A program made the position numbers and the translations under genes. 29,765 bases of DNA. Source: Bifidobacterium breve (GTDB taxonomy: Bacteria > Actinomycetota > Acidimicrobiia > IMCC26256 > PALSA-555). The stretch covers positions 1 to 29,765 of the forward strand of contig CAMDCC010000005.1 of the NCBI GenBank assembly GCA_945889545.1, written 5' to 3'. Shown in pieces: positions 6,395-12,973 of this stretch. Positions within the stretch are counted from its first letter, which is position 1. Each line of letters starts with the position of its first letter. The notes below the pieces were generated by a model. The model was not told where the DNA came from. It searched no databases and saw only the letters and a list, made by a program, of their open reading frames with translations.

Positions 6395-7035
6395 CAGCCC
6401 TCGCCCAGTGGAAAGCCGAGCGCGGCCTCGAGCTCGGCGATTGCTTCGAGTGGGTCGGCAACCTTGATCGTGGTCATGCCCATCGCGCGCGCGGGCTTGA
6501 GGTTCACGCCGAGGTCGTCGAGGAAGATGGCAGCCGTTGGCTCCACGTCGAGCTGCGCGCACACCAACTCGTAGATCGCAGGGTCGGGCTTGCGCAGTCC
6601 CACGATCGACGACTCGATGATGGTGTCGAAGAGCCCGCCGAGCACCGGCACCCTGTCTTGCATACCCACGCCGTCGTCAGCGACCCAATTGTTCGTGAGC
6701 GCGGCCGTCTTGAGGCCCGCATCCTTGATCTTGCCGATCGCGGTCAGCATCTCCGGGCACGCCGAGCCGCTGCCGCGGAGCACCTCGAACATGTCGCCGG
6801 CGCGCACCTCGCCGCCCGCGGCCATGCACTCTGCCTCAAACGCCGTCGCGAACTCCTCGAGGGTGATCTCACCGCGCTCGAGCTGCGACCATGCGCCGTG
6901 GTCGCCGCTGTTGACGATGATCTCGCTGATGAAACGGTGGGGCAGACCCTCGCGCCGCTCGTACTCCCGGAATGCGTCAATGGGTGACGAGAGGACAACA
7001 CCGCCAAGATCAAAGATCACCGCTCGGTAGGCCAT
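6394..7035 (-). CDS. HAD-superfamily IA hydrolase
   Basis: A 213-residue HAD-fold phosphatase. Motif I is VIFDLGGVVL with nucleophile Asp9; the second Asp of DxD is replaced by Gly, as in the YihX/epoxide-hydrolase-N-domain branch. Motif II is the Thr/Asn in AALTNNW, motif III the Lys in VGLRKPDPAIYELV, motif IV the acidic pair in AIFLDDLGVNLKPARAMGM. Residues about 18-85 form a helical cap. The branch includes sugar-phosphate phosphatases and ACAD10-type proteins; the substrate here is open. ATG 7035 lies 9 nt after a TAGCGT -10 element; the gene diverges from the NTF2-like gene with only 25 nt between starts. Confidence 0.85.
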   Translation of the reverse strand: MAYRAVIFDLGGVVLSSPIDAFREYERREGLPHRFISEIIVNSGDHGAWSQLERGEITLEEFATAFEAECMAAGGEVRAGDMFEVLRGSGSACPEMLTAIGKIKDAGLKTAALTNNWVADDGVGMQDRVPVLGGLFDTIIESSIVGLRKPDPAIYELVCAQLDVEPTAAIFLDDLGVNLKPARAMGMTTIKVADPLEAIAELEAALGFPLGEG

Positions 7036-7044
7036 CGGCGGCGC

Positions 7045-7054
7045 ACGCTACCGT
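7045..7054. promoter_or_regulatory. Overlapping divergent -10 elements
   Basis: On the minus strand TAGCGT (7050-7045) lies 9 nt before ATG 7035. On the plus strand TACCGT (7049-7054) lies 6 nt before GTG 7061. The two hexamers share their TA step, so the two polymerases would compete for one site. Neither gene has a Shine-Dalgarno. Confidence 0.5.
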
Positions 7055-7060
7055 GCGCGG

Positions 7061-7513
7061 GTGCCGACTCCCGATCGTGGCGCGGACGCGGAAGCGATCC
7101 GGCGGCTGATCGTTGCCTATGCCGAACGTCTCGACGCGGGCGATCTCGACGGCGTCGCGGCGCTCTTCGAGCACGGCGTGTTCCGCTCGGCCGCCCCTGG
7201 TGGTTCCGTACGCACTGGCGCGGCCGAAGTTCGGCGCATGTACGACTCGGTGATCCTCTATGACGATGGCACGCCTCGCACCAAGCACGTGTTGGGGAAC
7301 GTGCTGGTCGACGTCGATGACGATGCAGACTCGGCGACCTCATCGTGCACCTTCACGGTGTTCCAAGCCGCTCCCGATGCGCCGCTGCAACCCGTGCTGG
7401 CCGGTCGTTACATCGACCGGTACACCCGAGCCGATGGCGTGTGGCGGTTTGCCGAGCGAGTCGTGCACCCCGATCTGCTGGGCAACCTCGCTCGCCACAT
7501 GGGGTCGGCGTGA
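7061..7513 (+). CDS. NTF2-like/SnoaL-like domain protein
   Basis: A 150-residue cone-fold protein of the nuclear transport factor 2-like superfamily. AEAIRRLIVAYAERLDAGDLDGVAALFEHGVFRS is the classic N-terminal helix pair and first strand; the rest (KHVLGNVLVDVDDDADSATSSCTFTVFQ, LAGRYIDRYTRADGVWRFAERVVHPD) is the curved sheet. Many relatives are small isomerases or dehydratases, others only bind ligands; no specific catalytic Asp/His set can be assigned. The start is GTG 7061, leaderless. The stop overlaps the kinase GTG (GTGA), the first of two 4-nt overlaps in this operon. Confidence 0.8.
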   Translation: MPTPDRGADAEAIRRLIVAYAERLDAGDLDGVAALFEHGVFRSAAPGGSVRTGAAEVRRMYDSVILYDDGTPRTKHVLGNVLVDVDDDADSATSSCTFTVFQAAPDAPLQPVLAGRYIDRYTRADGVWRFAERVVHPDLLGNLARHMGSA

Positions 7514-8253
7514 CCGACGCACCGGGGCTGCTGGCTGAGCTCGCCGCGGAACGCCGCCGTGACGACGGTGCTCCGGTCGTCGTCGGGATCGCGGGGGCGG
7601 TCGCATCGGGCAAATCGACCCTTGCCGAAGCCATAGCGCAGCGAGCGATCGCGAACGGCACGCGTACCGACGTGGTGTCTACCGACGGGTTTCTGTTCCC
7701 GAACGCCGAGCTCATGGACAGGGGTTTGTTCGCCCGCAAGGGCTTTCCCGAGTCATACGACGTCGACGCGTTGTGCGCATTCGTCGACGCGGTGCACTCC
7801 GAGACCTCTGAGGTCTCCGTCCCGAGATACTCGCATCTCACGTATGACGTCGTCGCGGGGGAGCCGCTTGCACTTGGGGACGATGCATCCGTTGTGGTCG
7901 AGGGGGTGAACGCGCTCGGCGCACTCGGTGACCGTCTCGACTTCGCGGTCTACGTGCATGCCGAAGAGAAAGACCTCGAACGTTGGTACGTCGAACGCTT
8001 CGTGGAGCTGTGCAACGAAGCGGTTACGGATGAGGATTCCTTCTATCGACAGTTCGTGGGCATGAGTCAGTCGGAGGTCGATGGGTTGGCGCGCCAGGTG
8101 TGGCGCGGCGTGAATCTCGTCAATCTCCGCGAGTGCATCGCGCCAACGCAGGCCTTTGCCGATTGCGTGGTTGTGAAGGGCCCCGACCATGCCGTGACCA
8201 ACGTCGAGATACGCGAGCATCGCGACGCCAACCGCGAAGGGAGCCGACCATGA
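7510..8253 (+). CDS. Type I pantothenate kinase-like (CoaA-family) P-loop kinase, short form
   Basis: A 247-residue P-loop kinase. The Walker A motif is GAVASGKST (29-37). STDGFLFPNAELMDRGLFARKGFPESYDVDAL and PRYSHLTYDVV match segments that define bacterial type I pantothenate kinase, which phosphorylates pantothenate in the first step of CoA synthesis; the C-terminus (NLRECIAPTQAFADCVVVKGPDHAV) also matches. Family members are usually about 310 residues; this one lacks roughly 60-80 N-terminal residues, so it may be a paralogue or act on another substrate such as uridine. It is coupled by 4-nt overlaps to both neighbours. Confidence 0.75.
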   Translation: MTDAPGLLAELAAERRRDDGAPVVVGIAGAVASGKSTLAEAIAQRAIANGTRTDVVSTDGFLFPNAELMDRGLFARKGFPESYDVDALCAFVDAVHSETSEVSVPRYSHLTYDVVAGEPLALGDDASVVVEGVNALGALGDRLDFAVYVHAEEKDLERWYVERFVELCNEAVTDEDSFYRQFVGMSQSEVDGLARQVWRGVNLVNLRECIAPTQAFADCVVVKGPDHAVTNVEIREHRDANREGSRP

Positions 8254-9098
8254 CGAGCGTTAGCCCAATCCCTGAGGAGGAGGCCGACCAGGCGCTGGTG
8301 GCGCGCCTTGCCGAGGTGTGGGCATCGATGGCCGAGGTCGGCTCCGGGTTGTCGGAGGCGCAGTGGAAGATGCCCACCGAAGTGCCGGGATGGAGTGTGC
8401 AGGACAACCTTGTGCACATCACCGCGCTCGAGGCGATGATTCTCGGCCGGCCCGATGTCGATCATTCGGTGCCTGACGGGCTCGAGCACGTGAAGAACGA
8501 CATCGGACGCCGGAACGAAGTGTTCGTCGACTCGCGTCGCTCGCAGAGTGGGATCGAAGCACTCACAGAGTTCTGTGAAGTCACGGATGCTCGGCTCGCG
8601 GAATTACACGGATACGGTCCCGACGACTTCGGGCGCGCGTCGTGGACGCCGACGGGTGACGGCACCGTGCGGGACCTGCTGCCGTTTCGCATCTTCGACT
8701 CCTGGGTGCACGAACAGGACATGCGTCGCGCGGTGGGAATCCCGGGAGATCTCGACACGCCCGTAGCCGCGGCTGGACTCGAGCGGATCGTGGGCGCACT
8801 GCCGTTCATCGTCGGCAAGCGCGCGGGCACGCCCGACGGCGCAACCGTCGTGTTCGAACTGGATGGTCCGCTGGCGCGCAAGATCGCAATCGGCCTGGAA
8901 GGTGGAAGAGCGAAGCTGCTCGATGCAGAGCCCGCGACAGACGTGACGACGCGCATCGCAACTGATACCGAGACGTTGGCCAGACTCGGCTGCGGCCGCA
9001 TCGATCCGACGGCAGCACTCGACGACGGTCGCGTGCGCCTTGCCGGCGATGAAGCCCTCGGACGGCGCGTCGTCGAAGAGCTCAACTTCCTGTTCTGA
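8250..9098 (+). CDS. Maleylpyruvate isomerase family (DinB-fold, mycothiol-type) protein
   Basis: A 282-residue protein. Residues about 15-170 form a DinB/MDMPI four-helix bundle, with candidate metal ligands in WSVQDNLVHITALE and in DSWVHEQDMRRAVG; the C-terminal region (about 190-280) is the SCP2-like domain often attached. Characterised relatives use mycothiol, the actinobacterial thiol, for isomerisation or conjugation. The actual substrate is unknown. GGGAG lies 7 nt before the ATG, which overlaps the kinase stop (ATGA). The gene ends the operon; a hairpin follows. Confidence 0.8.
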   Translation: MTSVSPIPEEEADQALVARLAEVWASMAEVGSGLSEAQWKMPTEVPGWSVQDNLVHITALEAMILGRPDVDHSVPDGLEHVKNDIGRRNEVFVDSRRSQSGIEALTEFCEVTDARLAELHGYGPDDFGRASWTPTGDGTVRDLLPFRIFDSWVHEQDMRRAVGIPGDLDTPVAAAGLERIVGALPFIVGKRAGTPDGATVVFELDGPLARKIAIGLEGGRAKLLDAEPATDVTTRIATDTETLARLGCGRIDPTAALDDGRVRLAGDEALGRRVVEELNFLF

Positions 9099-9113
9099 GC
9101 GGTCGGGGCGCGA

Positions 9114-9142
9114 CGACGCCCCGGGGCTGGGCCGGGGCGTCG
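9114..9142. terminator. GC-rich hairpin between convergent genes
   Basis: CGACGCCCCGG and CCGGGGCGTCG form a perfect 11-bp stem with a 7-nt loop. There is no T tract on either side, which is usual for actinobacterial terminators. It separates the plus-strand operon ending at 9098 from the minus-strand gene ending at 9167. Confidence 0.6.
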
Positions 9143-9166
9143 CGCAGGGTGGAGCTTGGGAGTGTT

Positions 9167-9445
9167 TCAGTCGTCGCTTCCGGCCCCCTCGTTCCCGCTG
9201 TTGACGTCGTCGTCGGAGTCGGAGTCGGAGTCGTCGTCGGAGTCGTCGTCGGAGTCGTCGACCGCACCGTCGTCGGAGTCGTCGAGACCGGTCACCTCGG
9301 TCGTTGAGGCACCCGGCTGTTCCGGCCTGCTGGGGTCGTCGGTCGAGAACGCACCGCTCGCCGCGCCCGCAGCGATGCCGGCACCAAGGGTGAGTCCGGC
9401 TGCGATGGCGCTGACATAGAGCTTGTGCTTCAAGGTTGTTGGCAT
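9167..9445 (-). CDS. Secreted Ser-Asp-rich acidic small protein
   Basis: A 92-residue protein. Residues 1-35 look like a Sec signal peptide: LKHKLY basic start, then VSAIAAGLTLGAGIAAGAASGAF; cleavage after an Ala-x-Ala-like site is plausible. The mature part is extremely acidic and low in complexity, with repeated DDSDDDSDDDSDSDSDDD-type sequence and almost no Lys or Arg. AAGGAGAG 5 nt before the ATG is the strongest Shine-Dalgarno in the window. The gene lies 59 nt downstream of the anti-sigma gene on the same strand. Calcium or cation binding outside the cell is a reasonable guess; no LPXTG or other anchor is present, so the peptide may be released. Confidence 0.75.
   Translation of the reverse strand: MPTTLKHKLYVSAIAAGLTLGAGIAAGAASGAFSTDDPSRPEQPGASTTEVTGLDDSDDGAVDDSDDDSDDDSDSDSDDDVNSGNEGAGSDD
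9206..9284 (-). repeat. GTC/GGA trinucleotide-rich tandem repeat coding for Ser-Asp
   Basis: The coding region for the acidic tail is built from in-frame triplets that read GTC, GTC, GGA on the plus strand (Asp and Ser codons on the minus strand). Slippage here would lengthen or shorten the acidic tail without a frameshift. Confidence 0.7.
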
Positions 9446-9504
9446 TGCACTCTCCTTCTTGGGGTCGGGAATGACACGCCGAAGCTGCCTGTCAGGTTTG
9501 GGCG

Positions 9505-9963
9505 CTAGTCGTCATCCCCGCCTGATCCTGATCCTGATCCGCCATCTCCGTTGTCGCTATCAGGCTCGTCGGCTCCGGATCCCTGATTCCCGCCATGGTC
9601 GTCGGTGGTCACCGTCGTGCCGTCGGGGTCGGTGCCGGGCACGACGGCGGTGGGATCGGTCGATGTCGGGACGTCGTTTTTCGGTGTCGTCGTGGTGCCG
9701 CGATCGGGTTGCGACGCGGGTGGTGTGTCGATGCGGTTGGTCGCGCCGGACCCGACGAACACGAGTCCGAGTGCCAGCGCACCGGCGCCCGCGAGCCCCC
9801 ATGCGCCCGCTACAGCCGCGCGCCGTCGCTGACGGGCGCGGGCGAATCGTGGCCGCAGCTCGCCGAGTGCTTGGTCGGCCTTCGGTGCGCTCGGGGCGAC
9901 AGCGCGCAGCTCGTTGCCGAGGCGATCGTCGAAGGGATCGAAGCCGAGGTCGTCGGGGCTCAT
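9505..9963 (-). CDS. Putative membrane anti-sigma factor
   Basis: A 152-residue single-pass membrane protein coded right after the ECF sigma factor. Residues 1-50 (including PDDLGFDPFDDRLGNELRAVAPSAPKADQALGELRPRF, then a basic RARQRRR stop-transfer patch) would be cytoplasmic; AVAGAWGLAGAGALALGLVFVG at about 51-72 is the membrane helix; residues 73-152 form a Thr/Pro/Asp-rich tail ending in Gly-Ser-Asp repeats that would lie outside. There is no HxxxCxxC zinc motif, so the anti-sigma role rests on topology and on the ATGA overlap with the sigma gene, not on a recognised domain. The protein would hold the sigma factor at the membrane until a signal at the surface releases it. Confidence 0.65.
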   Translation of the reverse strand: MSPDDLGFDPFDDRLGNELRAVAPSAPKADQALGELRPRFARARQRRRAAVAGAWGLAGAGALALGLVFVGSGATNRIDTPPASQPDRGTTTTPKNDVPTSTDPTAVVPGTDPDGTTVTTDDHGGNQGSGADEPDSDNGDGGSGSGSGGDDD

Positions 9964-10454
9964 GGCGACTCCAGACTCGCACGCAGGTGCTCGCGCCCTG
10001 CGTGCAGGTGGTATTTCACTGCGCCCTCGGAGAGGCCCATGGAAGTGGCGATCTCGATCACCGACAGCTGCTCCACGTAGAAGAGCGAGACGGCGATCCG
10101 TTGCTGCTGGGGCAGCTCGCCGACATGCACCAGCACGTCGGAGGGATCTGCCGGCGCGGGGACGGTGGCAATTGCTTCGCGCCCTCCCAAGCGCTCGACG
10201 GCGCGGCGGCCGCGTTCGGCTTTGCGAAAGTGGTCGCGCAGGCGGTTGAGCGCGACGTGGCGGACCCAGCCGGCCGGGTCGTCATACGCGCCGATGCGAC
10301 GCCACCGCGCGTAGGCCCGGATGAAGGCGTCCTGGACCGCGTCGGCTGCGGCCTCCCGATCCCCGCAGGCGAGCGCGAGGGACCGCACCATCGGTTCGAA
10401 GGTGGCGCGGAAGAGATCGTCGAAGTCGTCATCACCAGTCCGGCTCGGAATCAC
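9960..10454 (-). CDS. ECF-type RNA polymerase sigma factor
   Basis: A 164-residue sigma-70 family protein with only regions 2 and 4. Region 2: DDLFRATFEPMVRSLALACGDREAAADAVQDAFIRAYARW, then GAYDDPAGWVRHVALNRLRDHFRK. Region 4: LPQQQRIAVSLFYVEQLSVIEIATSMGLSEGAVKYHLHAGREHLRASLE, a clear HTH for the -35. It directs RNA polymerase to a stress or envelope regulon. GTG 10454 is preferred to the ATG at 10460, because GGAGGG (10466-10461) touches that ATG but stands 6 nt from the GTG. The stop overlaps the anti-sigma gene's ATG. A 236-nt gene-free region lies upstream. Confidence 0.85.
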   Translation of the reverse strand: MIPSRTGDDDFDDLFRATFEPMVRSLALACGDREAAADAVQDAFIRAYARWRRIGAYDDPAGWVRHVALNRLRDHFRKAERGRRAVERLGGREAIATVPAPADPSDVLVHVGELPQQQRIAVSLFYVEQLSVIEIATSMGLSEGAVKYHLHAGREHLRASLESP

Positions 10455-10460
10455 CTCCAT

Positions 10461-10466
10461 CCCTCC
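10461..10466 (-). promoter_or_regulatory. Ribosome binding site deciding the sigma-factor start
   Basis: GGAGGG on the minus strand ends right next to ATG 10460 (0 nt spacing) but lies 6 nt from GTG 10454. The GTG is therefore the likelier initiation codon. Confidence 0.6.
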
Positions 10467-10537
10467 AGAGACACGCCGTTGAGGCGTTGAAGGTTTGGTC
10501 GCACGTGGAGAGCGTGCCCTATGTGGTCAAAAAGCCA

Positions 10538-10560
10538 CGAATACCGGCACCGAATACCGG
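10538..10560. repeat. 10-bp direct repeat in the sigma/esterase intergenic region
   Basis: CGAATACCGG occurs at 10538-10547 and 10551-10560, a 13-bp period, in the 236-nt gap between the sigma-factor gene and the esterase-thioredoxin gene. A looser third copy (AGATACGGGG) and a GTGACC...GGTCAC inverted pair (10566-10571/10590-10595) follow. The gap otherwise holds no gene. Binding of a regulator to these sites is possible; which gene it would serve is not clear. Confidence 0.45.
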
Positions 10561-10696
10561 GCTCAGTGACCAGATACGGGGTTCAGGACGGTCACCTCGT
10601 CGCGTAGAACGGGGACGGCCAGGGTCATCGACCGAGCGTGTCATCATCGGGACCTACTCGGCGGCCGAGATTGCAGCGAACGAGATTCGGAGTCAC

Positions 10697-11704
10697 ATGG
10701 CGCTGATCCACAATGTTGTCGGAACCCCCCAAGCGGCCCGGGTGCTCCTGTTGATCCATGGGTACGGCGCCGACGAGAACGACCTCGGCGCGCTGCTGCC
10801 GTACCTCGACCCCGAGGGGCGATTCCTCACGGTGCTGCCGCGCGGCCCGGTCGCCGCGCCGCCCGGCTTCGGTTGGTACGGCATCGAGGCCATCGCCAGC
10901 GGTGGCCGCGGGCCCGACCCGGCGTTTGTCGCCGCCCTGGATGCGCTCGACGACCTGCTCGAAGAGGTGTGCGCGGAGCACGGCAAGCCCCGCAGTGAGG
11001 CGATCGTCGCCGGCTTCTCGCAGGGCGGCGCGCTCGCCGTCGCGCTCGGGCTGCGCAGCAGCGAACGGGATCACCCCGCCGGTGTGGTCGCGATGAGCTC
11101 CTACCTTCCCGACGTTGACGGCGTCGACTACGACTGGGCGGCTGCCGCGACCATCCCGGTGCTCGTGCTGCACGGCACGAAAGACCCGCTGCTTCCCGTC
11201 GAGCGCGGGCGCGCACTCGCGGCCACGCTCACCGAGCATGCCGTGCCCGTCGTCTACACCGAGTACCCGATGGAGCACCAGGTCGCGATGGAGAGCGTGC
11301 AGCAGGCTCATCAATGGCTCCTGGCGGTGACCTCCGGTGAGCGACCGAGTGAGCCGCTCCCGGAGCCACCACCCGAGCCGCTCGTGAAGCCGGTGTCGAC
11401 GGCGCAGTGGGAAGCCGAAGTCCTGCGCTCCGATCGTCCCGTCATCGTCGACTTCTGGGCCCCGTGGTGTCAGCCCTGCCGGCAGGTGTCGCCGGTCGTC
11501 GAACAGATCGCGGCGATGCGCGAAGGCTCCTACAAGGTGGTCAAGGTCAACATCGACGAAGAGCCTGGCCTCGCGCAGCAATACGAGGTGCAGAGCATTC
11601 CGATGATCGCGCTGTTCCGCGACGGTCGACTCGAGCGTTCCGCGCTCGGGGCCAAGCCGCGCCCGCAGCTCGAAGCCGAGCTCGGGATGCTCGTGATCCC
11701 CTAG
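10697..11704 (+). CDS. Carboxylesterase-thioredoxin fusion protein
   Basis: A 335-residue two-domain protein. Residues 1-212 are a phospholipase/carboxylesterase (LysoPLA/Abhydrolase_2 type): LLIHGYGADENDLGALLP at the oxyanion side, nucleophile Ser108 in AGFSQGG, Asp163 in LHGTKDPLLPVERG, and His194 in PMEHQV. A Pro/Glu-rich linker (about 213-232) leads to a thioredoxin domain (233-335): FWAPWCQPC with Cys258 and Cys261 (WCxPC), cis-Pro302 in QSIPMIALFRDG. Both active sites are complete. No signal peptide, so cytoplasmic. The ATG has GGAG 4 nt upstream. One function could be reductive release or activation of an acylated or thioester-linked protein, but that is speculation. The gene is monocistronic, with two hairpins after it. 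Confidence 0.85.
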   Translation: MALIHNVVGTPQAARVLLLIHGYGADENDLGALLPYLDPEGRFLTVLPRGPVAAPPGFGWYGIEAIASGGRGPDPAFVAALDALDDLLEEVCAEHGKPRSEAIVAGFSQGGALAVALGLRSSERDHPAGVVAMSSYLPDVDGVDYDWAAAATIPVLVLHGTKDPLLPVERGRALAATLTEHAVPVVYTEYPMEHQVAMESVQQAHQWLLAVTSGERPSEPLPEPPPEPLVKPVSTAQWEAEVLRSDRPVIVDFWAPWCQPCRQVSPVVEQIAAMREGSYKVVKVNIDEEPGLAQQYEVQSIPMIALFRDGRLERSALGAKPRPQLEAELGMLVIP

Positions 11705-11743
11705 GACGCGCGAGCGGCGCGTCAGTCGGCGGTGAGTCGCCGA
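11705..11743. terminator. Tandem hairpins between convergent genes
   Basis: Hairpin one: GACGCGC-gagcg-GCGCGTC (11705-11723). Hairpin two: TCGGCG-gtgagt-CGCCGA (11726-11743). Both stems are perfect. They lie between the stop of the esterase-thioredoxin gene and the stop of the NlpC/P60 frame, so termination in both directions is likely. Confidence 0.55.
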
Positions 11744-11751
11744 AGGTACTG

Positions 11752-12354
11752 CTAACCGGGTCGGACCGCGCCGACCGGGCTGCCGAACACGGCGGCGACC
11801 TTCACGACGTCGCCGGTATGTGGGCTGTGGATCATCAGGCCGTTGCCCACGTACAGCCCGACGTGGCTCCCACCCCCGGCACCCCAGAACACGAGGTCGC
11901 CCGGTTGCATCTGGTTGAGCGAGACCCTCGGGAACCGCGTGTACTGCGCGCCTGAGTAGTGCGGCATCGACACGCCCGCGGCCGCCCACGCGGCCATCAT
12001 GAGCCCGGAACAGTCATAGGTGTTCGGGCCCGAAGCGGCGTATTGATACGGCTTGCCGAGCTGGGCGCGAGCAAACGCGATCGCGTTTGCTGCGCCACCG
12101 CTCGGGGCAGGAACGTTCGGGAACGCGCTGGGATTGCCGTCACCCCCAGAGAGGGAAGGAGGGTCATTGGGGGGAGGTGTGGAGGTGGAGGTGCTGGCGG
12201 CGCACGGATCCGGCCCGCTTGCACCGCACCCGGCGGTAGCCGACGCCTTGATATCGGAGCGTGAGCCGGAGACTTGAGCCGGGGGCGGGACCTTCCGAAC
12301 CCTAGGCGTCTGGGCGCGGGCCTTCCAGGTCGGGGGAGATCCGTTGCCCGGCAA
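11752..12354 (-). CDS. NlpC/P60 peptidase domain protein with an abnormal N-terminus
   Basis: Residues about 85-200 form an NlpC/P60 cysteine peptidase, the domain that cuts peptidoglycan stem peptides: AIAFARAQLGKPYQYAASGPNTYDCSGL with catalytic Cys115, SHVGLYVGNGLMIHSPHTGDVV with His164 and His176. The first 84 residues are an unstructured Pro/Ser/Thr-rich stretch. The only in-frame start before the domain is TTG 12354, with no ribosome site and no signal peptide or coiled coil, which are normal in the RipA-like relatives. Upstream in the same frame lies the stop of the thioredoxin-fold gene, 9 codons before the TTG. The gene may be truncated, mis-started, or made by readthrough of that TGA. 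Secretion would be needed for activity on the wall. Confidence 0.6.
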   Translation of the reverse strand: MPGNGSPPTWKARAQTPRVRKVPPPAQVSGSRSDIKASATAGCGASGPDPCAASTSTSTPPPNDPPSLSGGDGNPSAFPNVPAPSGGAANAIAFARAQLGKPYQYAASGPNTYDCSGLMMAAWAAAGVSMPHYSGAQYTRFPRVSLNQMQPGDLVFWGAGGGSHVGLYVGNGLMIHSPHTGDVVKVAAVFGSPVGAVRPG

Positions 12355-12381
12355 CGGTTCTGCCAGCCAGGCGGTGGGCGG

Positions 12382-12864
12382 TCAGGCGGTGGGCCAGCCC
12401 GGGAACGGTGCCGGGTCGCCGGCGCCCGTCACGTCGGGGACCGTCCAGGCCAACAGCTTCGCGGTCTCGCGGGCGACGCGCTGCCAGTCCTTCGGATCCC
12501 ACCCTTCGGTCGCGGTCACCAGCGTGGTGTCTTGGCGAAGCAGGACGAACGCGGGGAGTCGCTCGAGCCCGAGGCTCTTCACGAGCTCGAGGTCGGAGTC
12601 GACGAACGTCATGACCTTCGATTCGGCCTCGCCGAGCAGCCGCTTGGCGACCGCCTCAGGGCCGGCGACCACGAACGCGAACCGGCAGTCGGCATCGCCG
12701 AAGACTTGGAACATGCGGAGCCCGACGGGCACGAACGCGGCCGCTTCGGTGCGGGCCGGGAGCACCACGAGGCACAGGTGGAACATCGTCGACCAGTCGT
12801 CGAGCGTACGGGTAACACCCGCGCTGGTCGTGAGCTTCAGCTCAGGGTCGGGGTTCTTCGCCAT
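12382..12864 (-). CDS. Thioredoxin-fold protein without CxxC
   Basis: A 160-residue cytoplasmic protein conserved, as far as I recall, in acidimicrobial actinobacteria. The order of segments suits a thioredoxin fold: RTLDDWSTMFHLCLVVLPARTEAAAFVPVGLRMFQVF, DADCRFAFVVAG, KVMTFVDSDLELVKSLGLERLPAFVLLRQDTTLVTATEGWDPKDWQRVAR. The cis-Pro is present in ERLPAFV, but the WCxxC active site is absent, so it is not a disulfide reductase. ATG 12864 is chosen over ATG 12900 because a TACGCT -10 element lies 8 nt upstream of it. The TGA at 12384 is in frame with the NlpC/P60 reading frame that follows. Confidence 0.65.
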   Translation of the reverse strand: MAKNPDPELKLTTSAGVTRTLDDWSTMFHLCLVVLPARTEAAAFVPVGLRMFQVFGDADCRFAFVVAGPEAVAKRLLGEAESKVMTFVDSDLELVKSLGLERLPAFVLLRQDTTLVTATEGWDPKDWQRVARETAKLLAWTVPDVTGAGDPAPFPGWPTA

Positions 12865-12872
12865 GGCGAAGG

Positions 12873-12878
12873 AGCGTA
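12873..12878 (-). promoter_or_regulatory. -10 element (TACGCT) for the thioredoxin-fold gene
   Basis: TACGCT on the minus strand lies 8 nt before ATG 12864, with no Shine-Dalgarno between; leaderless type. Confidence 0.5.
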
Positions 12879-12911
12879 CGCCGCGCGCCCGGCCCATCAT
12901 CGAGTTCCTGT

Positions 12912-12964
12912 CCGTTTTGGAGACCCAGGACCCCGGAATCCGGGGCTGTGGCTCTCCAGAACGG
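12912..12964 (-). terminator. Large two-tier hairpin after the MBL-fold gene
   Basis: CCGTTTTGGAGA (12912-12923) pairs with TCTCCAGAACGG (12953-12964): 12 pairs with one G-T wobble. Inside, CCCCGG-AAT-CCGGGG (12931-12945) forms a second perfect stem. It begins 10 nt after the stop of the MBL-fold gene and precedes the promoter of the next minus-strand gene, so it probably ends the first transcript. The size and symmetry would also suit a dispersed palindromic repeat. Confidence 0.6.
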
Positions 12965-12973
12965 GGGTTTTGG

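Noticed and set aside
9206..9284. Regular GTCGTCGGA repeats suggested a CRISPR-like or satellite array.
   Set aside because: The period is 3 nt, there are no spacers, and it keeps frame inside a gene with a signal peptide and ribosome site. It is a Ser-Asp coding repeat.
10625..11989. A 454-codon open frame on the minus strand.
   Set aside because: Shadow of the esterase-thioredoxin gene, which has two complete active sites on the plus strand.
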